Assembly: GCA_023411775.1 (NCBI GenBank)
Contig: JAEYOL010000226.1
Location: 1-7,546, forward strand
Reading direction: 5' to 3'
Length of the DNA stretch: 7,546 bases
From: Bacteroidota bacterium
Lineage (GTDB): Bacteria; Bacteroidota; Bacteroidia; Chitinophagales; Chitinophagaceae
The notes below the pieces were generated by a model. It ran no database searches, was not told the DNA's origin, and worked only from the letters and a program-made list of their open reading frames with translations. Numbering within the stretch: the stretch's first letter is position 1; every line of letters starts with the position of its first letter. The position numbers and the translations under genes are program-made. Positions 1 through 6,332 of the stretch are shown here, piece by piece.

Positions 1-70
1 GGGGATGTATTTTACATACACGAAATTCAATAACTTCATCATTATATTATATAGAACAAAAGTTATACAC

Positions 71-1795
71 ATGGATAAAGCAATACAAGCTAAAATTGAT
101 AGCTGGCTGACTGGAAACTTTGACCAGGCTATAAAGGACGAGATCACCAAACTGCAAAAAGAAAATCCAAACGAACTTGCCGACGCGTTTTATAAAAATC
201 TTGAATTTGGAACAGGTGGCCTGCGTGGTATCATGGGAGTGGGCACCAACCGGATGAATAAATACACCGTTGGAATGGCGACCCAGGGCTATGCCAATTA
301 CCTGAAGCAAAGTTTTCCCAACGGGGAAGTGCGTGTTGCGATTGCCCATGACAGCCGCAACAACAGCCGTTTTTTTGCCGAAACTACCGCACATGTGTTT
401 GGTGCCAATGGTATAAAAGTATTCTTATTCGAGTCTCTGCGGCCAACGCCGGAATTATCGTTTGCTATCCGTCACTTTAAATGCCAGGGTGGTGTTGTAT
501 GTACTGCATCGCATAATCCAAAAGAATACAACGGGTACAAAGCTTACTGGAATGACGGGGGGCAACTGGTGCCGCCGCATGATAAGAATGTGATAAAGGA
601 AGTAGAGAAAATCGCCACGGTGGAGGATGTGAAGTGGAGTGGGGGTGATGCCAATATCACGCTTATTGGGAAAGAAGTGGACAATGCCTATATGGATATG
701 GTAAAAAGCCTGAGTGTATACCCTGAGGTAATTGCAAAACAACACGACCTGAAAATTGTGTACACGCCTATACATGGTACAGGTATCATGCTGGTGCCCG
801 ATGTATTGAAGCGATTCGGTTTTACCAATGTTACAATTGTAGAGGAGCAAAAAGAGCCGGATGGAAATTTTCCAACTGTGGGTTATCCCAACCCGGAAGA
901 AAAAGAAACGATGAGCATAGGCCTGGCAAAAGCCAAGGCTATGGATGCTGATATTTTACTGGGTACCGACCCCGATGCAGACCGGGTTGGGATTGGTATC
1001 AGGGACAATCATGGAGAATGGGTACTGATGAATGGCAACCAGACCGCGGTGCTGGCTTTTAACTATATGATCGAAGCCCGGAGGGCTAAAGGTGTTGCAC
1101 AGCCAAATGATATGGTGATCACTACCATCGTTACAACCCGGATGATCAACCGGATCGCGGAGAAAAATAATGTCGCGTGCTACAACGTGCTGACAGGTTT
1201 TAAATGGATCGCTGAAATGATCCGTGAGAAAGAAGGAAAGGAAAACTATGTGATTGGTGGCGAGGAAAGCTTTGGTTTGATGATCGGCGACAAGATCAGG
1301 GACAAAGACGCGGTGAGCGCGGTGGCCCTGTTATGTGAAATGGCTGCATACGAAAAAAACCAGGGACGCAGCCTGTTTGAAAAGCTCATCGACCTGTATG
1401 TTGAATACGGTTTTTATAAGGAAGATCTTATTTCCATTACCAAAAAAGGTATGGACGGACAGCAACAGATAGCGGCGATGATGGAAAGTTATCGTAATAA
1501 TCCGCCCAAAACGATCAACGGTTCCTCTGTTGTGCAGCTGTTGGATTATGAATTGCGCAAGGGCAAAGATCCGCAGACCGGCGAAGAATGGACGATCGAT
1601 CTGCCCAAATCTAATGTACTGCAATTTGTGCTGCAGGATGGCAGCCTGATCTCGGCCAGGCCAAGTGGTACAGAACCTAAGATCAAATTTTACTTCAGCA
1701 CCATGGAGCCTTTGAATAACGCAGCGGATTTCGATAAGGTCAACCGGAAACTGGATGAAAAACTGAAAGCCATTATCGCGGATATGAAGCTGTGA
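71..1795 (+). CDS. Phosphoglucomutase / phosphomannomutase (alpha-D-phosphohexomutase family, long form)
   Basis: This gene encodes a 574-residue cytoplasmic phospho-sugar mutase. It most likely interconverts glucose-1-phosphate and glucose-6-phosphate through a phosphoserine enzyme and a bisphosphate intermediate. All four family signatures are visible in order: the catalytic loop TASHNP with the phosphorylated serine at residue 147, the Mg-binding loop DPDADR (300-305), the sugar-specificity loop GEESFG (397-402), and the phosphate-binding RPSGTEPK (530-537). The length matches the 570-580-residue PgcA/PGM2-like branch rather than the roughly 450-residue ManB/GlmM branch. I chose ATG at 71. 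The frame stays open back to an ATG at 5, but those 22 residues are AT-rich, hydrophobic and unlike the family. There is no Shine-Dalgarno sequence before the start, as is usual in Bacteroidota. Related enzymes can also use mannose or pentose phosphates, so substrate choice is inferred. The family call is secure. Confidence 0.95.
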   Translation: MDKAIQAKIDSWLTGNFDQAIKDEITKLQKENPNELADAFYKNLEFGTGGLRGIMGVGTNRMNKYTVGMATQGYANYLKQSFPNGEVRVAIAHDSRNNSRFFAETTAHVFGANGIKVFLFESLRPTPELSFAIRHFKCQGGVVCTASHNPKEYNGYKAYWNDGGQLVPPHDKNVIKEVEKIATVEDVKWSGGDANITLIGKEVDNAYMDMVKSLSVYPEVIAKQHDLKIVYTPIHGTGIMLVPDVLKRFGFTNVTIVEEQKEPDGNFPTVGYPNPEEKETMSIGLAKAKAMDADILLGTDPDADRVGIGIRDNHGEWVLMNGNQTAVLAFNYMIEARRAKGVAQPNDMVITTIVTTRMINRIAEKNNVACYNVLTGFKWIAEMIREKEGKENYVIGGEESFGLMIGDKIRDKDAVSAVALLCEMAAYEKNQGRSLFEKLIDLYVEYGFYKEDLISITKKGMDGQQQIAAMMESYRNNPPKTINGSSVVQLLDYELRKGKDPQTGEEWTIDLPKSNVLQFVLQDGSLISARPSGTEPKIKFYFSTMEPLNNAADFDKVNRKLDEKLKAIIADMKL

Positions 1796-1844
1796 CGGTT
1801 TTTGGAATGAAATTTTGAATTGTTGTCAAAACCGTTGACCCGGT

Positions 1845-2140
1845 GTGCCCTTCGTGTGCACTTCGTGACCTTTGTGGCCAAGATCAGGACACGGAGTACA
1901 CAGAGGATTTCACAGAGTGCACGGAGAAAATAATGCAAGACACCGTGCCCTTCGTGTGCACTTTGTGACCTTGGTGACCAAGATCAGGACACGGAGTAGA
2001 CAGAGGATTTCACAGAGTGCACGGAGAAATAATGCAAGTTGCCGTGCCCTTCGTGCGCACTTTGTGACCTTTGTGACCAAGATCAGGACACAAAGTACAC
2101 GGAGGATTTCACAGAGTGCACGGAGAAAATAATGCAAGAC
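1845..2140. repeat. Three tandem copies of a 99-100 bp imperfect palindromic intergenic repeat
   Basis: Copies start at 1845, 1945 and 2044, each opening with GTGCCCTTCGTG and closing with AATGCAAG. By eye they are more than 90% identical. Each copy is itself an imperfect inverted repeat. In copy 1 the left arm carries heptamer CTTYGTG three times (1850, 1861, 1870) and the right arm carries CACRGAG four times (1890, 1899, 1911, 1920). The two arms flank a short centre, AAGATCAGG. Heptamer starts are 9-12 bases apart, roughly one helical turn. Unit lengths of 100 and 99 bases break any shared reading frame, so the open frames across the array are not genes. The array starts 49 bases after the mutase stop. 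It could fold into hairpins in the mutase 3' transcript, act as a REP-like element, or bind a protein; none of these is shown. Confidence 0.9.
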
Positions 2141-2224
2141 GTGGGGCTTCCATGACTTTTACTTTTACAGGGGCTTTGTTTAATATTTCCAGGAGACTGT
2201 TCTTTTTGCTGGCCATATTTCAAA

Positions 2225-2265
2225 TGTCACGCTGTATCAGGTAACCAAAGCGCATACAGCGGACA
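2225..2265. other. Strong bulged stem-loop in the pcm upstream region
   Basis: The left arm TGTCACGCTGTAT (2225-2237) pairs with the right arm ATACAGCGGACA (2254-2265) in 12 base pairs, with only A2229 bulged. The 16-base loop (2238-2253) contains the small dyad GGTAACC. No T-run follows, so it is not a standard intrinsic terminator. It may be a structured leader, part of a small RNA, or a degenerate mobile-repeat remnant. The pairing is seen directly; any function is unknown. Confidence 0.55.
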
Positions 2266-2357
2266 CGGTGTAGAATTAGGATGATTTCCTGTTCCCGGAA
2301 ACAGATTTTTAACCCGCGGACGCCCTTTGCTGTACTCGCTGTACCCGGCGTGGTTTA

Positions 2358-2388
2358 TTGTACTCCAGAATTCGGGATAATAATTCTT
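2358..2388 (+). promoter_or_regulatory. Weak candidate Bacteroidota promoter for pcm
   Basis: TTG at 2358-2360 (a -33-like element) lies 20 bases before TAATTCTT at 2381-2388, a partial match to the -7 consensus TAnnTTTG. The ATG follows 31 bases later. The -7 match is imperfect, so this is only a suggestion. Confidence 0.2.
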
Positions 2389-2419
2389 CCAAATTACAAA
2401 TTCCTATCTTGTGCCAGCT

Positions 2420-3085
2420 ATGAGACGACCTGTTGAAGATACATACCGCCACAAAGGCCTCCGTAAAAAGCTGGTGGATACAATACGGAATAAGGGGATC
2501 ACTGACGAAAAAGTGCTCAATGCCATCATGAATGTGCCCCGCCATTTTTTCCTGGACTCTGCATTTGATGAACTGGCATATGACGACAGGGCCTTTCCAA
2601 TTGGCGAAGGTCAGACCATATCACAGCCTTATACTGTTGCTTATCAAACCCAGTTGCTGGACCTTAAGCCGTTTATGAAAGTGCTGGAAATTGGTACGGG
2701 CAGTGCTTACCAGGCGGTGGTATTGGCTGAAATGGGCGCGCAGGTTTACACCATAGAAAGGCAAAAGAAGTTGTTTGATGAAAACAGGAAATTCGGTTTT
2801 TTAAAAAAATATCAGTCCATCAAATGCTTTTATGGCGACGGGTTCGAGGGCTTACCAACCTTTGCGCCTTTCGACCGGGTGCTGATCACGGCTGCAGCCC
2901 CGGAAATTCCACCTAAATTGATCGAACAGTTAAAACCCGGCGGAATGATGGTCATACCCCTGGGTGTTGGTGAAGTGCAACGCATGATGCGTATCACCAA
3001 AATGGATAATGGAGCCATGAAGGAAGAAGTGTTTGACAACTTTTCGTTTGTACCTATGCTGGGTGGTAAGATCAATAATGGATAG
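2420..3085 (+). CDS. pcm: Protein-L-isoaspartate(D-aspartate) O-methyltransferase
   Basis: This gene encodes a 221-residue cytoplasmic repair enzyme. It methylates the abnormal carboxylate of L-isoaspartyl residues in aged proteins using S-adenosylmethionine, which starts their conversion back to aspartate. The family hallmark GEGQTISQPYTVA (63-75), which contacts the isoaspartyl substrate, is present. It is followed by SAM motif I, LEIGTGSAYQ (89-98), then GDG (139-141), the motif II strand FDRVLITAAAP (151-161), and LKPGG (171-175) before the C-terminal strands. Motif I has SAYQ where enterobacterial enzymes usually have SGYQ, a mild substitution. Length is normal for the family. ATG at 2420 is preferred, but an in-frame GTG at 2411 would add three residues and cannot be excluded. 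The gene stands alone on its strand after the repeat-rich gap and converges on the isomerase gene with 32 bases between the stops. Confidence 0.95.
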   Translation: MRRPVEDTYRHKGLRKKLVDTIRNKGITDEKVLNAIMNVPRHFFLDSAFDELAYDDRAFPIGEGQTISQPYTVAYQTQLLDLKPFMKVLEIGTGSAYQAVVLAEMGAQVYTIERQKKLFDENRKFGFLKKYQSIKCFYGDGFEGLPTFAPFDRVLITAAAPEIPPKLIEQLKPGGMMVIPLGVGEVQRMMRITKMDNGAMKEEVFDNFSFVPMLGGKINNG

Positions 3086-3117
3086 GTTGCTTCTGCCGAT
3101 ACCTAATGTTCCTACAA

Positions 3118-4770
3118 TTATTTCCTCATCGTTTTAAATGCATTGATCAAACCATTGGTTGAAGCATCGTGGTTGCTGACAGGTTCTTTACCTTCCAGTT
3201 CAGGCAAAATCTTATTCGCGAGTTGTTTTCCCAGTTCCACACCCCACTGGTCAAAACTGTAAATATTCCAGATGATACCCTGGGTAAATATTTTATGCTC
3301 GTACAAAGCGATAAGCTGACCCAGGGTAAAGGGAGTGATCTTTTTTATCAGGAATGAATTGGTAGGCCGGTTACCGCTGAATATTTTAAACGGAAGCAGC
3401 CTGGCTACCTGGTCAGCCTTGAGTCCCTGGCTTTCGAGTTCTTTTCTTGCTTCTTCTTCAGTCTTCCCGTTCATGAGTGCCTCAGTCTGCGCAAAAAAAT
3501 TGGAAAGTAATTTCTGGTGATGATCGCCGATCGGGTTATGCGTTTGAGCCGGTGCAATAAAATCACAGGGAATCAGGACTGTGCCCTGGTGTATGAGCTG
3601 GTAAAACGCATGCTGCCCATTGGTACCAGGCTCACCCCAGATAACGGGTCCCGTACTATAGCCAACCGCATTTCCATTGCGGTCGGTACTTTTGCCATTG
3701 CTTTCCATGTTTCCCTGTTGGAAGTAGGCGGCAAAACGGCGCATGTATTGGTCATAAGGGAGTATGGCTTCCGTTTGAGATCCAAAAAAGTTACTGTACC
3801 AAAGGCCTACCAGTCCCATTAAAACGGGTATGTTTTTATCAAAATCGGTATTGCGAAAATGCAGATCGGCACTATGAGCACCTTTGAGCAGTTGTTCGAA
3901 GTTTTTATAACCGATAAAAAGGGCAATGGATAATCCAATGGCACTCCACAACGAATAACGACCACCTACCCAGTCCCAAAACCCGAACATATTGTTTTTG
4001 TCTATTCCAAATTTCACCACTTCCTTTTCGTTGGTGGATAGTGCGGCGAAATGCAGGGCAATATGTTTTTCACTTTTGGCTTTTTTCAAAAACCATTCAC
4101 GCGCTGTCTGTGCATTGGTCATGGTTTCCTGCGTGGTAAAAGTCTTGGATGCGATAAGAAACAGGGTTCGTTCAGGATTCAGTTTTTTTAATGTTTCTGC
4201 TATATGCGTTCCATCTACATTGGATACAAAATAACATTCCATATCCTCAACGCGGTAAGGTTTTAAGGCCTCAGTAACCATCAGTGGACCAAGGTCGCTT
4301 CCCCCAATACCAATATTGACGATGTATTTGATCCGCTTCCCGGTATACCCATGATGCTCGCCGCTGTGCACGGCCTCGCAGAATTTGCGCATCTTACGCA
4401 ATACCTTTTTTACTTCAGGCATTACATCATCTCCCTGTATGTAGACTGGATTCTTCGAAAAATTGCGAAGCGCCGTATGTAAGACAGCACGGTGTTCGGT
4501 GGCGTTGATCGCTTCACCATTAAACATCGCTTCAATCGCATCTTTTAATTGACACTCAGAAGCCAGTTGAAGCAGAAGTTCGCGGGTCTTATCTGTGAGA
4601 ATGTTTTTTGAGTAATCAAACAGGATATCATCCAGCCGCAGGCTGAATTTTTCAAAACGGCCCGGGTCGCTACCAAATAAGTCCCGCATTTTCACATGCT
4701 TCATTTCGGATTGATGCTGTGTCAATTGTTGCCAGGCGGTCGTCGTGGTTGGATTTATATTTGGTAACAT
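3118..4770 (-). CDS. pgi: Glucose-6-phosphate isomerase
   Basis: This gene encodes a 550-residue cytoplasmic enzyme that interconverts glucose-6-phosphate and fructose-6-phosphate in glycolysis and gluconeogenesis. The full set of active-site segments is present: NIGIGGSDLGP (152-162), the phosphate-binding ASKTFTTQET (207-216), VGGRYSLWSAIGL (268-280) with the conserved arginine at 271, and QGNMESNGKS (352-361) with the catalytic base Glu356. The ring-opening His387 (NGQHAFYQ) and Lys515 (QWGVELGKQ) follow. These positions correspond closely to the well-studied E. coli enzyme (Glu355, His386, Lys514), and the length is also standard. It belongs to the classical PGI family, not the cupin or PGI/PMI types. 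It is the second gene of a probable minus-strand pair: its ATG lies 9 bases after the threonine aldolase stop, too close for a separate promoter of usual form. No Shine-Dalgarno sequence is seen. Confidence 0.97.
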   Translation of the reverse strand: MLPNINPTTTTAWQQLTQHQSEMKHVKMRDLFGSDPGRFEKFSLRLDDILFDYSKNILTDKTRELLLQLASECQLKDAIEAMFNGEAINATEHRAVLHTALRNFSKNPVYIQGDDVMPEVKKVLRKMRKFCEAVHSGEHHGYTGKRIKYIVNIGIGGSDLGPLMVTEALKPYRVEDMECYFVSNVDGTHIAETLKKLNPERTLFLIASKTFTTQETMTNAQTAREWFLKKAKSEKHIALHFAALSTNEKEVVKFGIDKNNMFGFWDWVGGRYSLWSAIGLSIALFIGYKNFEQLLKGAHSADLHFRNTDFDKNIPVLMGLVGLWYSNFFGSQTEAILPYDQYMRRFAAYFQQGNMESNGKSTDRNGNAVGYSTGPVIWGEPGTNGQHAFYQLIHQGTVLIPCDFIAPAQTHNPIGDHHQKLLSNFFAQTEALMNGKTEEEARKELESQGLKADQVARLLPFKIFSGNRPTNSFLIKKITPFTLGQLIALYEHKIFTQGIIWNIYSFDQWGVELGKQLANKILPELEGKEPVSNHDASTNGLINAFKTMRK

Positions 4771-4779
4771 ATTTCGGTA

Positions 4780-5796
4780 TTAGAGCGATGAGATGATTTT
4801 AATTGTCTGATCCACCATTTCTTTGCTGATATCAAGGTGCAACACCAGGCGAACTCGGTTAGGAGCAATCGCATATCCAAGGATATTTTTTTCTTTCAGT
4901 CTCGATACCAGGACCGGGGCACTTTCGCCAGGATTCAATTCAAAGATGACGATATTGGTTTCAACCGGTAATACCTGACGCACAAAATCCTTTTTAGCTA
5001 TAGCATCACCGATCAATACCGCGTGGGCATGATCGTCTTTCAATGCGGTGAAATTATTTTGCAGGGCAAATATACCAGCTGCTGCCAGGAAGCCAGCCTG
5101 TCGCATACCACCTCCAAATACCTTACGGATCCGCCTTGCTTTCCTGATAAACTCTTTATTCCCCATCAGCAAACTGCCCACGGGACAACCAAGGCTCTTG
5201 CTCAGGCAAAGTGAGATGCTGTCAAATACCTTTCCGTATTGGCGGGGTGAATCACTTCTTGCTACCAGTGCATTGGCCAGTCGTGCTCCATCGAGATGAA
5301 GCTTGAGATGGTTTTCATCGCAGACTGTCCTGATCTCCCGGATGGCACTAAAATCATAACAACTTCCGCCGCCACGGTTGCTTGTATTTTCGAGGCTCAC
5401 CAGGCTGGTCCGGGCCCGGTGTACATCGTCGGGGTTAATGGCATCACGCACCTGTGAAGCAGTGATTCGACCCCGGTCACCGTAGATTAGTTTCACTGAT
5501 ACACCGGAGTTAAAAGCAATCCCGCCGCCTTCGTATTGGTATATATGTGATGACTCATCACAGATCACTTCATCACCTGGTTGGGTATGGCATTTAATGG
5601 CGATCTGGTTGGTCATGGTACCGGAGGGACAAAAAAGGGCAGCTTCCATTCCAAACATATTAGCTGACAGAGATTCTAATTCGTTGACGCTGTCATCCTC
5701 TCCAAAAACATCATCACCTACCCGGGCGCTCATCATGGCATCGAGCATAGCAGCCCCGGGCCTGGTAACGGTGTCGGACCTAAAATCAATGATCAT
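4780..5796 (-). CDS. ltaE: Low-specificity L-threonine aldolase (PLP, beta-eliminating lyase family)
   Basis: This gene encodes a 338-residue pyridoxal-phosphate enzyme of fold type I that cleaves L-threonine and L-allo-threonine to glycine and acetaldehyde. The N-terminus MIIDFRSDTVTRP is the family opening. Further features are GDDVFGED (27-34), CPSGTMTNQIA (56-66) for the cofactor phosphate, and ESSHIYQYE (81-89) with His84 stacking on the ring. The segment HLDGARLAN (167-175) holds Asp169 and Arg172, SLCLSKSLGCPVGS (195-208) holds the Schiff-base Lys200, and Arg316 probably binds the substrate carboxylate. The frame is open up to 5871, but those extra 25 residues precede the family start, so ATG at 5796 is chosen. 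Exact stereospecificity cannot be read from sequence. It is the promoter-proximal gene of the pair with pgi. No metabolic link between the two is obvious. Confidence 0.94.
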   Translation of the reverse strand: MIIDFRSDTVTRPGAAMLDAMMSARVGDDVFGEDDSVNELESLSANMFGMEAALFCPSGTMTNQIAIKCHTQPGDEVICDESSHIYQYEGGGIAFNSGVSVKLIYGDRGRITASQVRDAINPDDVHRARTSLVSLENTSNRGGGSCYDFSAIREIRTVCDENHLKLHLDGARLANALVARSDSPRQYGKVFDSISLCLSKSLGCPVGSLLMGNKEFIRKARRIRKVFGGGMRQAGFLAAAGIFALQNNFTALKDDHAHAVLIGDAIAKKDFVRQVLPVETNIVIFELNPGESAPVLVSRLKEKNILGYAIAPNRVRLVLHLDISKEMVDQTIKIISSL

Positions 5797-5923
5797 GTAA
5801 ACTTTTATATGCAATATAATCAGTTCACTTCTTCTTATTATAGAATTGAGGCCTCGCCGCCCTGCGAGCACAGGTTTTACACTTCATTATTCGTGAATCT
5901 TATTAATATGTATAATAGAGTGG

Positions 5924-5937
5924 TGACTTTAAAGTCA
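5924..5937. promoter_or_regulatory. Perfect 14-bp palindrome, candidate operator
   Basis: TGACTTTAAAGTCA is a perfect dyad lying about 130 bases upstream of the ltaE start. On the minus strand it overlaps a sigma70-like pair, TTGACT and TTATAC with a 17-base spacer. That form is not the usual one in Bacteroidota, so I do not rely on it as a promoter. The symmetry fits a homodimeric regulator site, which is an inference. Confidence 0.35.
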
Positions 5938-6137
5938 ATGTTAACATCTGAAGACCTGCTTTGCCAAGATTGAATTTCTCTCATTAAGCCCCCTGGATAT
6001 TTCAAACATCATTTCCTACCGTTCATTGGCAAAAAGCCGCAGTTGACCAGTTTTGGCTAGGAGGCCGGCTGGTTGGGATATAGTTTTACAACTGAAAATG
6101 AGATAATTAGACGATTTTTCCGCTCATCTGCCTAAAT

Positions 6138-6243
6138 AACCTTTCATCAGAAAATCCGGCCGATTTGTAACCCGTACCCTGAACATGCGTCCAACACAGT
6201 GTTCGAATTGACCGGCCATTCATCAGAAAATGTTACCGTTTAA
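6138..6243 (+). promoter_or_regulatory. Repeated CCnTTCATCAGAAAA boxes upstream of the outer-membrane gene promoter
   Basis: A 13-base identical direct repeat, TTCATCAGAAAAT, occurs at 6143-6155 and 6219-6231. With flanks it reads ACCTTTCATC and GCCATTCATC. A looser copy, ACCGTTCATTGG, begins at 6018, and ACCGTTTAA begins at 6235, 20 bases after the start of the 6215 box. CCGGCC follows the first exact copy directly (6156-6161) and precedes the second (6212-6217). The 6215/6235 pair ends about ten bases before the expected -33 region, a position typical of activator sites. The half-sites resemble LytTR-type direct repeats, but the regulator is inferred only. Confidence 0.4.
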
Positions 6244-6260
6244 TACAAAACAATGTTCTT

Positions 6261-6284
6261 GGTATTGCAAAGTACCTACTTTTG
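6261..6284 (+). promoter_or_regulatory. Bacteroidota-type -7 promoter element with abutting dyad
   Basis: TACTTTTG at 6277-6284 matches the Bacteroidota primary-sigma -7 consensus TAnnTTTG exactly. Transcription would begin near 6290, giving a leader of about 40 bases. The -33 element is poor: only TGTT at 6254-6257 lies at the right spacing, so an activator may be required. Immediately upstream, GGTA-TTGCAAAG-TACC (6261-6276) is a small dyad around TTGCAA that could bind a repressor or activator. Confidence 0.55.
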
Positions 6285-6332
6285 ACTTGTAATAATTAAA
6301 AACTAGTACTAACACTCGAAACCATAAACCAA

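Larger units (their letters stand above)
2141..2419. other. Intergenic stretch upstream of pcm
   Basis: This is 279 bases without a convincing gene. It holds the bulged hairpin at 2225-2265 and a weak alternative hairpin at 2285-2304 followed by ATTTTT. There is also a short direct repeat of GCTGTAC (2330 and 2338 region) and a weak promoter candidate just before pcm. A 30-codon open frame (2152-2244) has a hydrophobic middle, but its stop falls inside the hairpin loop and nothing else supports it. Confidence 0.6.
5797..6332. other. Divergent intergenic region between ltaE and the outer-membrane gene
   Basis: This is 536 bases without a credible gene on either strand, and AT-richer than its neighbours. 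It contains a small GC-rich hairpin in the presumed ltaE leader (CTCGC 5853-5857 with GCGAG 5864-5868), a 14-bp perfect palindrome at 5924-5937, and a hairpin at 6046-6073. It also holds repeated CCnTTCATC boxes between 6018 and 6243 and a consensus promoter at 6277-6284. Both flanking genes read outward, so it must hold control signals for two transcripts. Confidence 0.75.

Noticed and set aside
5..17. Small palindrome ATGTA-TTT-TACAT upstream of the mutase
   Set aside because: The arms are only five bases in AT-rich DNA at the window edge. No promoter element is recognisable nearby, so it is not called as an operator.
1795..1835. Possible terminator for the mutase: ACGGTTTT (1795-1802) pairs with AAAACCGT (1828-1835)
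   Set aside because: The stem is 8 bp but encloses a 25-base loop, overlaps the stop codon and has no following T-run. It is too weak to call.
1872..2137. Open frames of 75-86 codons on both strands across the repeat array (and a third reaching back to 1690)
   Set aside because: They are made almost entirely of the repeat units. The units are 100 and 99 bases long, so equivalent copies fall in different frames. The translations are low-complexity Arg/His/Cys-rich text with no family resemblance.
2152..2244. Thirty-codon open frame with a hydrophobic centre (…RRLFFLLAIFQM…)
   Set aside because: It is very short, has no start context or conservation evidence, and its stop lies in the loop of the 2225-2265 hairpin. 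It is probably chance.
2285..2310. Short hairpin followed by ATTTTT, terminator-like
   Set aside because: Only five pairs can form in either of two competing folds, and no gene ends just upstream on the plus strand.
2309..2545. 78-codon minus-strand open frame overlapping the pcm start
   Set aside because: It is antisense to the conserved pcm N-terminus and its translation matches no recognisable family.
3083..3117. Bidirectional terminator between pcm and pgi
   Set aside because: Only a 5-bp TAGGT/ACCTA stem with a 13-base loop is visible, with no T-runs on either side.
6195..6217. TTCGAAT resembling a tRNA T-loop
   Set aside because: The flanking bases do not form a T-stem, and no acceptor or anticodon arm can be laid out around it.
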